Shown: positions 1 to 9,235 of the stretch, piece after piece
Numbering within the stretch: position 1 is the stretch's first letter
Layout of the letters: the number at the start of each line of letters is the position of its first letter
Assembly: GCA_024643945.1 (NCBI GenBank)
Contig: JAHELX010000011.1
Coordinates: 1-30,574, forward strand
From: Anaerolineales bacterium
GTDB lineage: Bacteria; Chloroflexota; Anaerolineae; 4572-78; NAK82
Direction of reading: 5' to 3'
DNA: 30,574 bases
Notes under the pieces: model-generated
What the model was told of the DNA's origin: nothing
The model's input: the letters and a program-made list of their open reading frames with translations, nothing else
Database searches by the model: none
Program-made: the position numbers and the translations under genes

Positions 1-2312
1 CAGTTGGGGCCAAGTTCACAACCCTGAAGTTCGACATAGTAGTTAGCAATACCACTAGGGTCGGATACAGGCGACCAACTGAGCACAAGCGGACAGGAAG
101 CCCAAGAGCCATATGGCGTGGGGTCTCCCGGTCCCACCGGGCCTGGCACAGGGGGAGGAACAGGAACGACGTTGACGGTAACACTACAGAACTCTTCACT
201 GCCGTTGCGCAGCACCACGCGCAGGGTATAGGTAGTGTTGCTGAGGGGACTATCCGACGCGGAACCATAAGGCCCGGTGACACCTTGGTTATTGAAACGG
301 CCCCCACTTAGGAAGGCCTCCTGCACATTCTCGATGTGCCATCTCAGTTCGGTAGATTCGCCTTCGTTAAGCGAGGTAGGGTTGGCGCTGCATTCGATGA
401 TGGGAACGGGCGTTGGGGTGGGAGTGAAGGTGAAAGTGGGCGTGGGCGTAGAGGTGAACGTGGGTGTGAGTGTCGGCGTCCTGGTCCACGTCGGTGTAGG
501 GGTGAAAGTGGGCGTGCGCGTCGGCGTCCTGGTCCACATCGGTGTGCTGGTCGCTATCTGCGTTCCCGTGGGCGTGGCTGTTGGGGTGCGGGTGGGAGAC
601 GGCTGCGGGATAGGCGTCCCCGTGGGCACCGGGGTGGCCGTGGCGGTCGCCACGCCAGGTGGCTGAGGCGTGGGGGGGCGCCACGGCCAATATCGCCAGA
701 ACACCAGCCCGCCCAGCGCCAAGGCTACGACCGTCACGAGAGCGATGATCGCACTCGGAATCAGAGCGCTGCCTGGCGCCGGAGAAGGGGTAGACGGGGC
801 TTGAGGCTGGGCCGGAGGCGCCGGCCCCAAGGCGAGGTTCAGGTTGTGACGGGTTACCGCGGCTGCGGCTTGATGCCCCAATGCCTCTCGCAGGCGGAGA
901 GCCTCGCCTAGCAGCTTGCGGCCTGTGGCAACATCCCCCAAGCATAGGGCCTGGCTGCCCATCTCGTGGAGTGCCCAGGCTTCGGCGGCTCGATTGCTCA
1001 GCGCCCGGCCCGCCTGGAGGACCAGGTTTAGCATCTTCTGCCAGGCTCCCCATTGCCTGCCCAGGATCAGCGCGCTTTCTACCGCCCGCCCTATGCGCAG
1101 GACCTCTCGCCAGCGCGCAGACCTGGCCCCCCATTCCGTGACTTGCAGGATGGCTTCGATGTCTTCCACCAGGCGCTCAGGGGCCCGCTGTTGAGCCTCT
1201 GCCCATGCCGTGAAGTGGGCCAGAGCCCGCTCCGCCCACGCCGTCAGATCCCACATCTGGCGCAGCTCCTGCCCCAAGGTCCCGGTCAGGCTGTAGCGAG
1301 GGCTGTGGGCCTGCACCAGGCCGCTCCGCTGCAAGGTGTCCAGGATGGGCTCCACATTAGGGAGCCCGGTTAGCGCGGCCAGGTGCTCGGCAGAAACAGG
1401 CGCGCCGCCCAGGGCAGCCAGCGCCGCCAGAATCCGTTGTTGCGGCTCCGAGCGTGATTGTATGATTTGCGTTGTCAGTGCTTTGGTAGGGGAAGGGGTT
1501 TGTAATCGGCGGGCCACTTCCGCCAGCGAATCGCCCTTCTCTTGGGCCATGGCCACCGCCTGGAGGATGCGCAGCGGATGACCACCCAGAGCATTGCACA
1601 GACCATGGGCGGGGAGGCGCTCAAATCGGGACAGAGGCCGCCCCAGTGCCCGTTCCACCAAGGCTACAGCCTTATCCACGGGTAGCCCACCCAGGGCTAT
1701 GGAGCGGCCTTCTCCCCACAGGCAGCGCTCCGGCGAAGCCAGCAGGAAGACACAGCGCGGCGCAGCGTTCATTAGCGCATCCACCTCATCCCGCGCCAGT
1801 TCCACGTCGTCCAGAAGGATCAGGGCCTGTCTGTTCTGAAGGGCATGGCGGGCTTGAGCGTCGGTGGCCTTGAAAGACGCGTCACTCTCGTAGAAAGCAT
1901 CAATCAGAAATTGGAGTAGATCAGCCGGAGGCTGGCGGCGAACTCGGTGATAAACGATGCCATCGGGGAAGGCAGTAGTGAAGGGGTCATAAGCCAGGTA
2001 GCGCAGGATAGCCGTCTTGCCCAATCCCTCCTGGCCGTAGAACTCCACCGGCTGCGCGGACTGCAGGGCAGCGCTGGCGCCGGTGACCTCCGTTTCCCGA
2101 TCCAACAGGTCTGCAAACGGGCGCGGGCGCAGCAAAACGGGAGTAGGGTGCGGACGCAGGTGAGGTTGCTGCCCAGGTTGGGCGACATTGACCACGACAC
2201 CGTAGTTAGAGCCAATCTGGCAGATGTTATTCCCGACGGCAACCTGCCCGCTAACCCCTCCCTGAACATGCGCCTCTACGGTTCCAGCAGGAATAGCTTG
2301 ACCCATGGCCAT
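1..2312 (-). CDS. STAND (NB-ARC-like) ATPase with membrane helix and extracytoplasmic Ig-like C-terminus, 3' end outside window
   Basis: The open frame runs from 2312 to the window edge (770 codons, no stop). A P-loop GQEGLGKT lies at residues 93-100, followed by a Walker B-like strand [10 protein letters not shown] near 160 and a winged-helix/helical region to about residue 500; this is the layout of STAND NTPases that act as ligand-gated switches. A membrane helix spans about 517-538, then a Thr/Pro-rich linker (545-635), an Ig-like domain and the start of a fibronectin-like domain. The N-terminus carries a Gly/Val-rich segment ([12 protein letters not shown]) that I believe recurs in Chloroflexota ATPases, though I cannot check this. 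ATPase and sensor parts are therefore probably on opposite sides of the membrane. The start ATG at 2312 follows GAGG at 9 bases; an in-frame ATG at 2306 is also possible. No effector domain is visible in the part present. Confidence 0.85.
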   Translation of the reverse strand, partial: MAMGQAIPAGTVEAHVQGGVSGQVAVGNNICQIGSNYGVVVNVAQPGQQPHLRPHPTPVLLRPRPFADLLDRETEVTGASAALQSAQPVEFYGQEGLGKTAILRYLAYDPFTTAFPDGIVYHRVRRQPPADLLQFLIDAFYESDASFKATDAQARHALQNRQALILLDDVELARDEVDALMNAAPRCVFLLASPERCLWGEGRSIALGGLPVDKAVALVERALGRPLSRFERLPAHGLCNALGGHPLRILQAVAMAQEKGDSLAEVARRLQTPSPTKALTTQIIQSRSEPQQRILAALAALGGAPVSAEHLAALTGLPNVEPILDTLQRSGLVQAHSPRYSLTGTLGQELRQMWDLTAWAERALAHFTAWAEAQQRAPERLVEDIEAILQVTEWGARSARWREVLRIGRAVESALILGRQWGAWQKMLNLVLQAGRALSNRAAEAWALHEMGSQALCLGDVATGRKLLGEALRLREALGHQAAAAVTRHNLNLALGPAPPAQPQAPSTPSPAPGSALIPSAIIALVTVVALALGGLVFWRYWPWRPPTPQPPGVATATATPVPTGTPIPQPSPTRTPTATPTGTQIATSTPMWTRTPTRTPTFTPTPTWTRTPTLTPTFTSTPTPTFTFTPTPTPVPIIECSANPTSLNEGESTELRWHIENVQEAFLSGGRFNNQGVTGPYGSASDSPLSNTTYTLRVVLRNGSEEFCSVTVNVVPVPPPVPGPVGPGDPTPYGSWASCPLVLSWSPVSDPSGIANYYVELQGCELGPN
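400..600 (-). repeat. Degenerate repeats coding for a Thr/Pro-rich linker
   Basis: The stretch codes for a TPTxTPT linker in the STAND ATPase. Within it the 18-base word gtcggcgtcctggtccac occurs at 472-489 and again at 520-537, a period of 48 bases. Such linkers expand and shrink easily. The Val/Gly-rich open frames on the plus strand here are only its reverse complement. Confidence 0.6.
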
Positions 2313-2540
2313 CTCATTTTGCCTCGATGCCGTTTACATTCCCTGCACCTAACGAGAGGACGGGCTAATGGATGACTGTACCTTGCAGTGGTAGGTAGAG
2401 ATCTTCTCGGACGGTTGACAGAAATACTAGTTGAGGTGGTGTGGCAGTGTTTTCCACACTGGGGATGAAGAAGAAAGCAAATCGCCAATTAGGAAAATGG
2501 TTAGATAGTAGAATGGCAGTAAAGGATCATTACCAATTCA

Positions 2541-2569
2541 AATCTAACACAATTTTTGAACCTTGTCAA
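2541..2569 (-). promoter_or_regulatory. Sigma70-type promoter for the STAND ATPase gene
   Basis: On the minus strand a perfect TTGACA (2569-2564) is followed after 17 bases by TAGATT (2546-2541), which matches four of six consensus -10 positions. It lies just past the stop codon of the upstream peptidase gene and would give a leader of about 220 bases before the ATPase start. This implies that the ATPase can be transcribed apart from the sigma/peptidase genes. Confidence 0.5.
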
Positions 2570-2593
2570 CCGTTCATCTTGGAGGGGTGCATT

Positions 2594-5500
2594 TCAGTAC
2601 AGAGCATTTCTCAAAATGATCGGTAGGAACACTCTGTTAGATATCTCGAAAGTCCCTGTTTCGGCTACGGATACATCATAGGCCGCAGTGCAGCCATAGG
2701 CATGTGGATCCCAATGTTCGATTTTAACATAGTACGTGCCGTGGCTGGTAACGCCCCATTCCAGGAGAGAGGCCGGCCAGTTGTCGGGATCGTCGTCATT
2801 GAAGGCGAGTAAGGTGGTCCCATTGGGAGAATAAAGAGATAGCATGGTGTCAGCATGGCCTCCGGTGTTGGCCGTCACCAGGGTATAGGTAACGCCGGCC
2901 GTGGCCGTGAATTTGAGCCAGTCCTGGTCGCCGGCGGCGTGGAAGTTGTGAGATTGCCAGCTACCGTCCGTCGCAATCGTTCTGGCCTCGCTGTAGCTAT
3001 TATCGGGTTCTCGGGCATCCGCCGACGTGGCGCAGATATTGACCATGCGTTGCGCATCGCCATCACCGCTGGCGTAGGTACCCAGGTTCCTGGCCTCGTC
3101 CCGGGCGCGGGCGCGGAAGTAGTAGGTATGCTCATCCTGGCCGACGAAACGAGTGCGGGTATCGGTCGTGCCGTTCAGCAGGTTGGTCCAGGCACCACTT
3201 GGCCCGTCTCGGTATTGGACATCGTAACTGGCAATCCCCGACAGGTTATCTGAGCCATACCACCACACGTAGAAGTCAAGGAAGGGGGCGTCACCGTACA
3301 GTGGGCTTATGCCAGCGCCGACGCTGGGAGGGGTGCGGTCAATCCCCAACTGCCACGTTCCATCTTCGATCCAGTTGCCAGCCCAGTCGAAGACCCAGAT
3401 GTAAAGGGCGCCGCCGTCCTGTTCCGGCTGGCCGCTGGTATCGAAAGCCCGACTCCAGCCGTCACTCCCGTCCCAATCGCTCCCCAACCAGATCCAATCG
3501 GAGCTGGACCAGTCGGCGTCGTGCCACAGGAAGTCCACGTGGCTGATGCCGCTCTGCCCATCAGAAGCGGCGGCAACCACAGTCTCCAGCATGGGATTGA
3601 GCCAGGCATCCGTAGATGGCGAGGTGATCTCGCCGCTGGGGGGCGTGTTGTCCTGAAGCAGCGTGACGTTGTAGAAATAGTCGGGGCCGCCGGCATCAGG
3701 ATGTTCCCAGGCACGGACGCGGATGTAGTAAGTGCCACTGTGAGGGAGTTCGTAACCCAGGTGCGCATCGCGGCGCACTCCCACCACCTCATCGTCATGC
3801 TCGGCCAGTATGGTCAGACCGTCGCTGTCTATGAGTGAAACGTAGGAGTCGAGCAGCGAACCGTTCACCTGAGCATCAATGTCAACCACGATTCGCTGGC
3901 CGGCAGTGCCGGTGAAGCGGTAATAGTCGTAGTCGCCCGGCCCACAAATGTCGGCGTTGCGCGTCTGGCCAGGGGCTAACGCAGTGGCGCTGGTATACGT
4001 GTCGTTGTCCTCATAAGCGTCGTTGCACGTAGGCTGCCAGTAAAACTGCCCTTCCCAACTGTTGTTACTCTCATCTGCTTCGGCTATCAGATTATCCGGG
4101 TCCGCCACTACCTTCAGTGTGTGCCAGCCGGATACGCTCTGCGTCCAGCTCGGCCAATCGCTGAAATACCAGGCCTCGTAGGCTCGCACCTGGCCGAAGT
4201 TGTAGCTGGCTAATAGGGTCGAGTCAATATATACCTCTCCGTACACGTCCCCACTGCTGTCGGTGCCGCCCCGGTTGGTCACCCCCCAATCCAGGTGGGT
4301 GGGGCGATCCGTATAGAGTTCGCTAACTTGGTAGGTGCCCGTGGTGGAGGACGGTATGATCGGATAAGCCCAGCCGCTCAACTGGGTAGGAACCAGGTCT
4401 ACCGGCGATGGACAGGCGTGCGTGGTCGCGCTGGCCTGGTTGCTGGCAGCCGAATCCCCAGCAGCGTTGGTCGCCCGCACCGTGTAGGAATAGGTCGTAT
4501 TACACTGCCGGCCGGTATCCTGGTACGCGGTGACGCCCACTCCAACCTGAGCGATGTACGCGCCATCGCGGTAAATCTTGAAGCCCGTCTCGTTGCTGGA
4601 ATTGTCAGTCCAGGAGAGATTGATCTGCTCGCGGGAGGCGGCCGTAGCCACCAGATTGGAAGGCGCGGCCGGCGCGCCGCTGATCGTGAAGCTCCAAGTG
4701 CTGCTCCAGCCACTTTCCCCATAGCCGTTCCAGGCTTTGACGTGCCAGTAGTAGGGACTGGACGAGGTGGGGAGTCCGCTTTTGCTCCACTGGAGGCCAT
4801 CTATCCAGCCCGACGTCTGGGTCGAGCCCAGGCTCCCGCCCCACAACTCGACATAGTACTGGTCGCCGTTCCCAGACCATTGGAAGGTGACCAGACTTCC
4901 GGGTGAGAAGGCAGCCCCGTTGACCGGGCTGCTCAGGCTGGGGGCATTGGGAGTGGGTGGGCAGCTACCGGCGCAAACGCGCACCGAGGAAGCCGCGTTG
5001 CGCAAGCCCTGGGCTAAGGAGTTCAGATCTCCTGCGTCCTGCGTCGTCCGTCCGCAGACCCCGTGGAAATCGGAGTGCTCGCAGACGATGACCTGGTAGC
5101 CCGAGGCGACGCGAATCGACTCGGCGCGGTCGTTGAAGTCCCAGTGTCCCAGGTCGTGGATGGTGCGGTCACTGGGGAAGGAAGCGCCGTTCCAGTCACC
5201 AAGGTCAAAGAGGGTGAAGTTAGCCGGGCTGCGCTTGCGGACCCGCATTGAAGACGCCTGGTTATTGCCGATAGCGTTATCGCCCAGGTTGGAGTCGCTG
5301 CCGTTAAACACACTGTGAGTGCCTTGATAATTATCATCCACAAAGAGAACGGCGGACCAATCCCCCAACATCTGGATCGACTCGGCGTCGTCGTTGCCAA
5401 AGCCGGCGTTGCCCAGGCTGGGCGCGTCGCTGGTGAAGAGCATACAGTTGCTGTAGCCGGTGCTGCGGCAAAGATTCACCCCCTCGCCGGAGGCGCCACC

Positions 5501-7552
5501 GCAGTTGAGGCTACTGTAAACGCGGAAGGAGGAAACGGAGTCATTTAGAATGCTGCCGCCATCGTAGGAATTGTCGGCAAAATCGCTATCATCCCTATTG
5601 AGGCATGCCGAGGGACCGCTGAAACCGCCATCCCGGTAGAGTCTGACAGACCAGCCCGATGGAACGTGAATGGACGACGGCTGGTCATTAATGCCCAGAC
5701 TGCCAATGTCGTAGTCGCCTGGAGCGGTTCGTTGCACGTAGCCGACATTCTCGCCTTGCCCCCCGCAGTCATAGTTGGCGTGTCGATAAAGGATGATGCC
5801 ACCGGATTGAGGGCAAGAGGTGCCGCCTCCTGGGACGACGGGGTGCATGTAAATGCTGCTGTAACCACTGCCATACTGGAGATAGACGTTTTCGCCGGTA
5901 GATGACCAGTTATCGTGGACGATCATATACGAGCCGTTGGTCTCGTAGCCGACCCCAGCCACAGAGTGATCGTGGTAAGTGCTGTGACCGATCACGTCCA
6001 CCACCAGCGGCCGGTTCCCATCTATCTCGCTTCGATAACGGTCATAGGTGGGGCCGGTGCTGCATTCACTGCACCACAACTCAGAGGCAAAACTATAGCC
6101 GTGAGCCTGGGCATAGCTGTTGATGCCCGGAGAAATGTTGCTGATATACGTCCCTCCACTGCCGTCTGGCATGCATTCGGTTCCCATGCGGCTGCGCATC
6201 TCATTCACCGCCCCCTGCCAATCGCTACCGTTAATCAGGTTGCCGTAGCCCTGGTTATCCCAGTATCCCATCATGTTCGTGGTGGCCGTCGGTGAGCAAC
6301 CGCTCCAGCAGCCGTAGCTACCCCAGAATTGATTCCAATCAGGCACCCCGCTGATCAGGCTATAAGCCATGATCTGGATGGGCTGATCTTGCGGCTGGAC
6401 GGTGTCGGTCCGAATCCGTTGGCGCAGGGGGATACGTGCCTCTTCTTCAGAAATGCGCAGAGTGGCCCCGGTGAGAAGGTCCAGCACTAGCCGCTGTCCC
6501 GTTGATGGCCCGATCAGCTCGTACCCGTAGTTCAGCAGCCCCAGGTAAAGGGGGCGCTGAGGGGCCGCCACTTGAAGCCCCTTCTGTTTGGCCAGGTCCA
6601 GGGCGCCGGACAGAGGCGTGGGGCCCTCGGTGGTGAACTCAAGAACAGGATTAGGGAGTTGCAGCGCGGCCACGGTCAGATAACCAGTCGAGTTTGTCCC
6701 TTGGCTCACCGGGAACAGGTAGGCGGTCACCTCGCTGCTCAGGTCGTAGAGCGGAATAGGATCGCCCAGGGCAGCCCCGTCCCATAAAGGAGCTTGTCCC
6801 AGGTTCACCTGCGTTCTCATCCTGGAGAGCGCTGCTTCGTGGGCTTGTTCGGGCCCCAGAGGCCCTGGTTCCTTCTGAGAGGGCAGGGAATAAACTGGTT
6901 CCAGAACAGATTCAGGAGGCGTGTCCGGCTTCTCCCTGTTTGGCGCTGGCAAAGCCACTGCCGGTAATTCCCCAAACATAGCCTGGGGGTGTCGCAAAGC
7001 ATCGGCTTCGGTAGCCTGGGCATGCAGCCGAGCCTTCTCGTCAACTGATGCCAGACTCCCCGGTAGAGCGTCTACCCATTGACGGTACAAGCCGTCGCTG
7101 TCCGGCAGTAAGGCCTGCCACACGCCATCCGGCAGGCGATGGGCCAGGATGTGAATCGGCCCAATCAGTACTTGCCTCTTACCTTGCCATTGGGCGACTC
7201 CGAGCGCCCAGTCACTCTCCACGGCCACCTCGATGGATGCGACTTGATAGGAGGGTGTCCAGTAGCCGAGGTACTTCGTCAGCACAGCCTCCATCGCGTG
7301 GCGGGCGCGGGCTTGCTCCACCTCCGGCGGAATATCCTCAGGCGCGGGTGGGGCAACTGCCTGGGAAGAGACGTCCGGTTCGGGTGGCTGGGGTGTAGGG
7401 GAAGCCACCGAGGTAGGAGTAGGCGGTTCATCCGGCGGAGCCGCTCCCAGTGGGGCTGGAGCGCTGGCCAGGGGCCAGACGGTAGTGAGGATCAGCACAA
7501 ACATGAGCAATAAGCGGTAGGTCGGGTGTAGGTAGTGCTGACGGCTTGTCAC
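2594..7552 (-). CDS. Large secreted C39-like cysteine peptidase with beta/gamma-crystallin, FN3, CARDB and PPC domains
   Basis: This 1652-residue protein begins with a signal peptide (hydrophobic LLLMFVLILTTVW, then APAP) and a Pro-rich spacer. A probable propeptide covers about 80-390. A papain-like C39-type domain at about 400-575 shows the likely catalytic Cys in GCSPTA (C419), His in DHSVAGVGY (H529) and the Asp/Asn of VHDNW (547-548). Then come several beta/gamma-crystallin or I36-like repeats (580-880), two FN3-like domains (885-1070), a CARDB-like domain (1075-1190), a PPC domain (1195-1320), Ig-like sequence and a second PPC domain (1507-1640). It ends with RVFLPIILRN. The start is GTG, chosen because GAGGAGG lies 6 bases upstream. 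The gene follows a sigma-like gene by 101 bases on the same strand. Substrate unknown; a surface peptidase or adhesin-like protein is inferred. Confidence 0.9.
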   Translation of the reverse strand: MTSRQHYLHPTYRLLLMFVLILTTVWPLASAPAPLGAAPPDEPPTPTSVASPTPQPPEPDVSSQAVAPPAPEDIPPEVEQARARHAMEAVLTKYLGYWTPSYQVASIEVAVESDWALGVAQWQGKRQVLIGPIHILAHRLPDGVWQALLPDSDGLYRQWVDALPGSLASVDEKARLHAQATEADALRHPQAMFGELPAVALPAPNREKPDTPPESVLEPVYSLPSQKEPGPLGPEQAHEAALSRMRTQVNLGQAPLWDGAALGDPIPLYDLSSEVTAYLFPVSQGTNSTGYLTVAALQLPNPVLEFTTEGPTPLSGALDLAKQKGLQVAAPQRPLYLGLLNYGYELIGPSTGQRLVLDLLTGATLRISEEEARIPLRQRIRTDTVQPQDQPIQIMAYSLISGVPDWNQFWGSYGCWSGCSPTATTNMMGYWDNQGYGNLINGSDWQGAVNEMRSRMGTECMPDGSGGTYISNISPGINSYAQAHGYSFASELWCSECSTGPTYDRYRSEIDGNRPLVVDVIGHSTYHDHSVAGVGYETNGSYMIVHDNWSSTGENVYLQYGSGYSSIYMHPVVPGGGTSCPQSGGIILYRHANYDCGGQGENVGYVQRTAPGDYDIGSLGINDQPSSIHVPSGWSVRLYRDGGFSGPSACLNRDDSDFADNSYDGGSILNDSVSSFRVYSSLNCGGASGEGVNLCRSTGYSNCMLFTSDAPSLGNAGFGNDDAESIQMLGDWSAVLFVDDNYQGTHSVFNGSDSNLGDNAIGNNQASSMRVRKRSPANFTLFDLGDWNGASFPSDRTIHDLGHWDFNDRAESIRVASGYQVIVCEHSDFHGVCGRTTQDAGDLNSLAQGLRNAASSVRVCAGSCPPTPNAPSLSSPVNGAAFSPGSLVTFQWSGNGDQYYVELWGGSLGSTQTSGWIDGLQWSKSGLPTSSSPYYWHVKAWNGYGESGWSSTWSFTISGAPAAPSNLVATAASREQINLSWTDNSSNETGFKIYRDGAYIAQVGVGVTAYQDTGRQCNTTYSYTVRATNAAGDSAASNQASATTHACPSPVDLVPTQLSGWAYPIIPSSTTGTYQVSELYTDRPTHLDWGVTNRGGTDSSGDVYGEVYIDSTLLASYNFGQVRAYEAWYFSDWPSWTQSVSGWHTLKVVADPDNLIAEADESNNSWEGQFYWQPTCNDAYEDNDTYTSATALAPGQTRNADICGPGDYDYYRFTGTAGQRIVVDIDAQVNGSLLDSYVSLIDSDGLTILAEHDDEVVGVRRDAHLGYELPHSGTYYIRVRAWEHPDAGGPDYFYNVTLLQDNTPPSGEITSPSTDAWLNPMLETVVAAASDGQSGISHVDFLWHDADWSSSDWIWLGSDWDGSDGWSRAFDTSGQPEQDGGALYIWVFDWAGNWIEDGTWQLGIDRTPPSVGAGISPLYGDAPFLDFYVWWYGSDNLSGIASYDVQYRDGPSGAWTNLLNGTTDTRTRFVGQDEHTYYFRARARDEARNLGTYASGDGDAQRMVNICATSADAREPDNSYSEARTIATDGSWQSHNFHAAGDQDWLKFTATAGVTYTLVTANTGGHADTMLSLYSPNGTTLLAFNDDDPDNWPASLLEWGVTSHGTYYVKIEHWDPHAYGCTAAYDVSVAETGTFEISNRVFLPIILRNALY

Positions 7553-7653
7553 ATCTATCCTCCTCAGTGGCTAAGGTGATCTCCCAATGTTGTCTCGCAA
7601 TCTTGAATCGGCAACCACTTAATCGACAACAGATAACGCAACCAGAGGCACTT

Positions 7654-8358
7654 CTAGCGTAGCTGGCTCATGAGCTGCCGAATCTCAGGGTCGCGCAGTA
7701 GCCGGTTCAAGATGTTGCGCTTGATCTGGTAGACACGCCGGACGTCGGCGAACAGGTCCGGGCGGTTAGCCTGAATCTGCCTGGGGTGCAGGCCGTATGT
7801 CCAACTTAAGGTGGCGATTACCTCTTCTTCCTCGCCCCGTAAGTGACTCAGCACGGACTGCTCCAGGGCTTCTGCTGCCATCTGACTGATGGCGTGCGCT
7901 TCGGGAGAAGGCACGCCGTCAGCCATCACCTCCAGGAGATCATCCAAGGCTGGCGCATCCTGCGGCCAGCGCCGCCGCCGACGGCATTCGTCCTCAATCA
8001 CACTGTGGACACACAGTCTGAGGTATCTCAGCAGGCCGCCAAGATCATTGAACTGAGGTCTCGCCGTGTGCCTGGATGCTGTATGCCAGAAGCGGGCAAA
8101 GGCGGCGTTCACAAAGAAGGTCGCCTCCTCATTAATACTCTCGAATCTGCTATGACGTTGAACCCAAAGTGTGACCAGGGCCTGATACTCGGCGTAAATC
8201 GCCTTCCAGGCAGTTTGGTCATGGTGGATAATCGCCCGCCGGAAGAGTTCTAATCCATAAGCATCGTCGTGAGGATGGCCGCCCATGTACTTCTGGGTTT
8301 CCTGTCGACAGCGCCGAGCAAGTTCGTCAACACTAAGGTCAGGCAAGTGTCGAAGCAT
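7654..8358 (-). CDS. ECF-like RNA polymerase sigma factor, divergent (module 1)
   Basis: The 234-residue protein has a region-2-like helical block (FRRAIIHHDQTAWKAIYAEY at about 39-58, continuing to the Arg-rich ECRRRRRW near 130) and a C-terminal helical block where region 4 would sit. The terminal helix-turn-helix is poorly conserved, so this is a divergent member and a role other than promoter recognition is possible. The N-terminal LPDLSVDELARRC differs from the other two sigma factors here, so it belongs to another subgroup. ATG start at 8358 with only a weak ribosome site. It is the first gene of a minus-strand unit and precedes the secreted C39-like peptidase gene by 101 bases, which suggests it controls that gene. 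No zinc-finger partner gene is present. Confidence 0.7.
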   Translation of the reverse strand: MLRHLPDLSVDELARRCRQETQKYMGGHPHDDAYGLELFRRAIIHHDQTAWKAIYAEYQALVTLWVQRHSRFESINEEATFFVNAAFARFWHTASRHTARPQFNDLGGLLRYLRLCVHSVIEDECRRRRRWPQDAPALDDLLEVMADGVPSPEAHAISQMAAEALEQSVLSHLRGEEEEVIATLSWTYGLHPRQIQANRPDLFADVRRVYQIKRNILNRLLRDPEIRQLMSQLR

Positions 8359-8514
8359 TGTAGGTAAGGTATCCTTGATCCAAGGAAGGCACTTTCTTTT
8401 TTGCTCTCACAGTACAGCGCGCGCCAATCGAGAGAGCCAAACTAGCTGCGGGCTAAAGCTGGCGCAACGCGTGTGCAATCTCTAAGTCATCTAAATGCTA
8501 GATTCCTCCGGAGT

Positions 8515-8523
8515 CTTTCACCT
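8515..8523 (-). promoter_or_regulatory. AGGTGAAAG word upstream of the module 1 sigma gene
   Basis: The minus strand reads AGGTGAAAG, and the plus strand places it inside a small dyad, GAGTC-8 bases-GACTC (8511-8528). The same (A/G)GTGAAAG word occurs upstream of the two other sigma genes and at the end of the HTH gene. The function is inferred only from this recurrence. Confidence 0.25.
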
Positions 8524-8590
8524 GACTCTCACATTAAAACCATTTGGGCCTGCGCAGCACTTGGGTGCCAGCCCCATTTCTAATTGACGT

Positions 8591-8619
8591 TTGACTGGCG
8601 GCAAGTGGTAGGGTAACAT
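8591..8619 (+). promoter_or_regulatory. Possible promoter for the small membrane protein
   Basis: TTGACT (8591-8596), a 17-base spacer and TAACAT (8614-8619) form a fair sigma70-type promoter. The -10 box overlaps the ATG at 8618, so if this promoter is used the protein must start at the later ATG at 8648, which is preceded by TGGAAG. Confidence 0.35.
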
Positions 8620-9235
8620 GCTGAGTAATTACCCTGGAAGTAGAAAAATGCGCTGGATCACTCGAATCACATGGTTTATCACCGTGGGGGTGTTGCTTAT
8701 CTTCGGGCTGCTGCCGGCCAGCCAGAGAGCTACCTGGGTCACGTGGGTGGGAATTGCACTTACTACGAGTTGCGTTCTTTACCTCTCCTTTGCCTATCGC
8801 CGTCTCCTCGGTACCTGGCGCGGTTTTGGGATCATGGCAGCCATGCTTTTCATTACGCTTGGTTGGCTCCGATGGCAGTGGTCCCTCTGGGGGTCTGCCA
8901 TACCACTCCTACAAAACTTGAACGTTGTCATCAGCTTGCTGGCCTGGGGATTATGCGTCGGCCTGTATGGCAGCAGCCTCTTCCTGCTGGTATACGAGGA
9001 TGCCAGCGTGGTTTTCATGGCGGCCGCTTGGGTGCTCTATCTTCTGCTAGTACTGACTATTGGCCGGCAGTACGGACGATTGGGCAACCTGACGGCTGTA
9101 CCTCTTGGTGAGCAACTCTTATGGGGAGTACCGCTTTTGTGGACCATGGGGATTGGATGCCTGGCGCCACTAGCGTTCTTGGGCCACTTTGTGATCTTGC
9201 TCATCAAAGAACTCAGGGCCTGGAACGTTCAATAG
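8618..9235 (+). CDS. Small multi-pass membrane protein of unknown function
   Basis: The 205-residue frame is almost entirely hydrophobic, with about six or seven predicted membrane helices separated by short Arg- or Trp-containing loops and no recognisable catalytic motif. I do not recognise the family. The outer ATG at 8618 has only a weak AGGG site; the ATG at 8648 (eleventh codon) has TGGAAG about 7 bases upstream and fits the promoter at 8591-8619 better, so the mature start may be MRWITRITWF. The gene is the only plus-strand gene of normal size in the left half. Its stop codon overlaps the 3' end of the convergent M48 gene by 7 bases, and it diverges from the module 1 sigma gene. Confidence 0.75.
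   Translation: MLSNYPGSRKMRWITRITWFITVGVLLIFGLLPASQRATWVTWVGIALTTSCVLYLSFAYRRLLGTWRGFGIMAAMLFITLGWLRWQWSLWGSAIPLLQNLNVVISLLAWGLCVGLYGSSLFLLVYEDASVVFMAAAWVLYLLLVLTIGRQYGRLGNLTAVPLGEQLLWGVPLLWTMGIGCLAPLAFLGHFVILLIKELRAWNVQ

Noticed and set aside
277..1134. Val/Gly-rich plus-strand frame and an off-frame minus-strand frame over the left end
   Set aside because: Both are shadows of the Thr/Pro-rich linker and of the STAND ATPase frame, which is continuous from 2312 to the edge and has clear motifs.
2313..2540. Plus-strand TTGACA at about 2414 as a promoter
   Set aside because: No -10-like hexamer lies at a suitable distance and no plus-strand gene follows.
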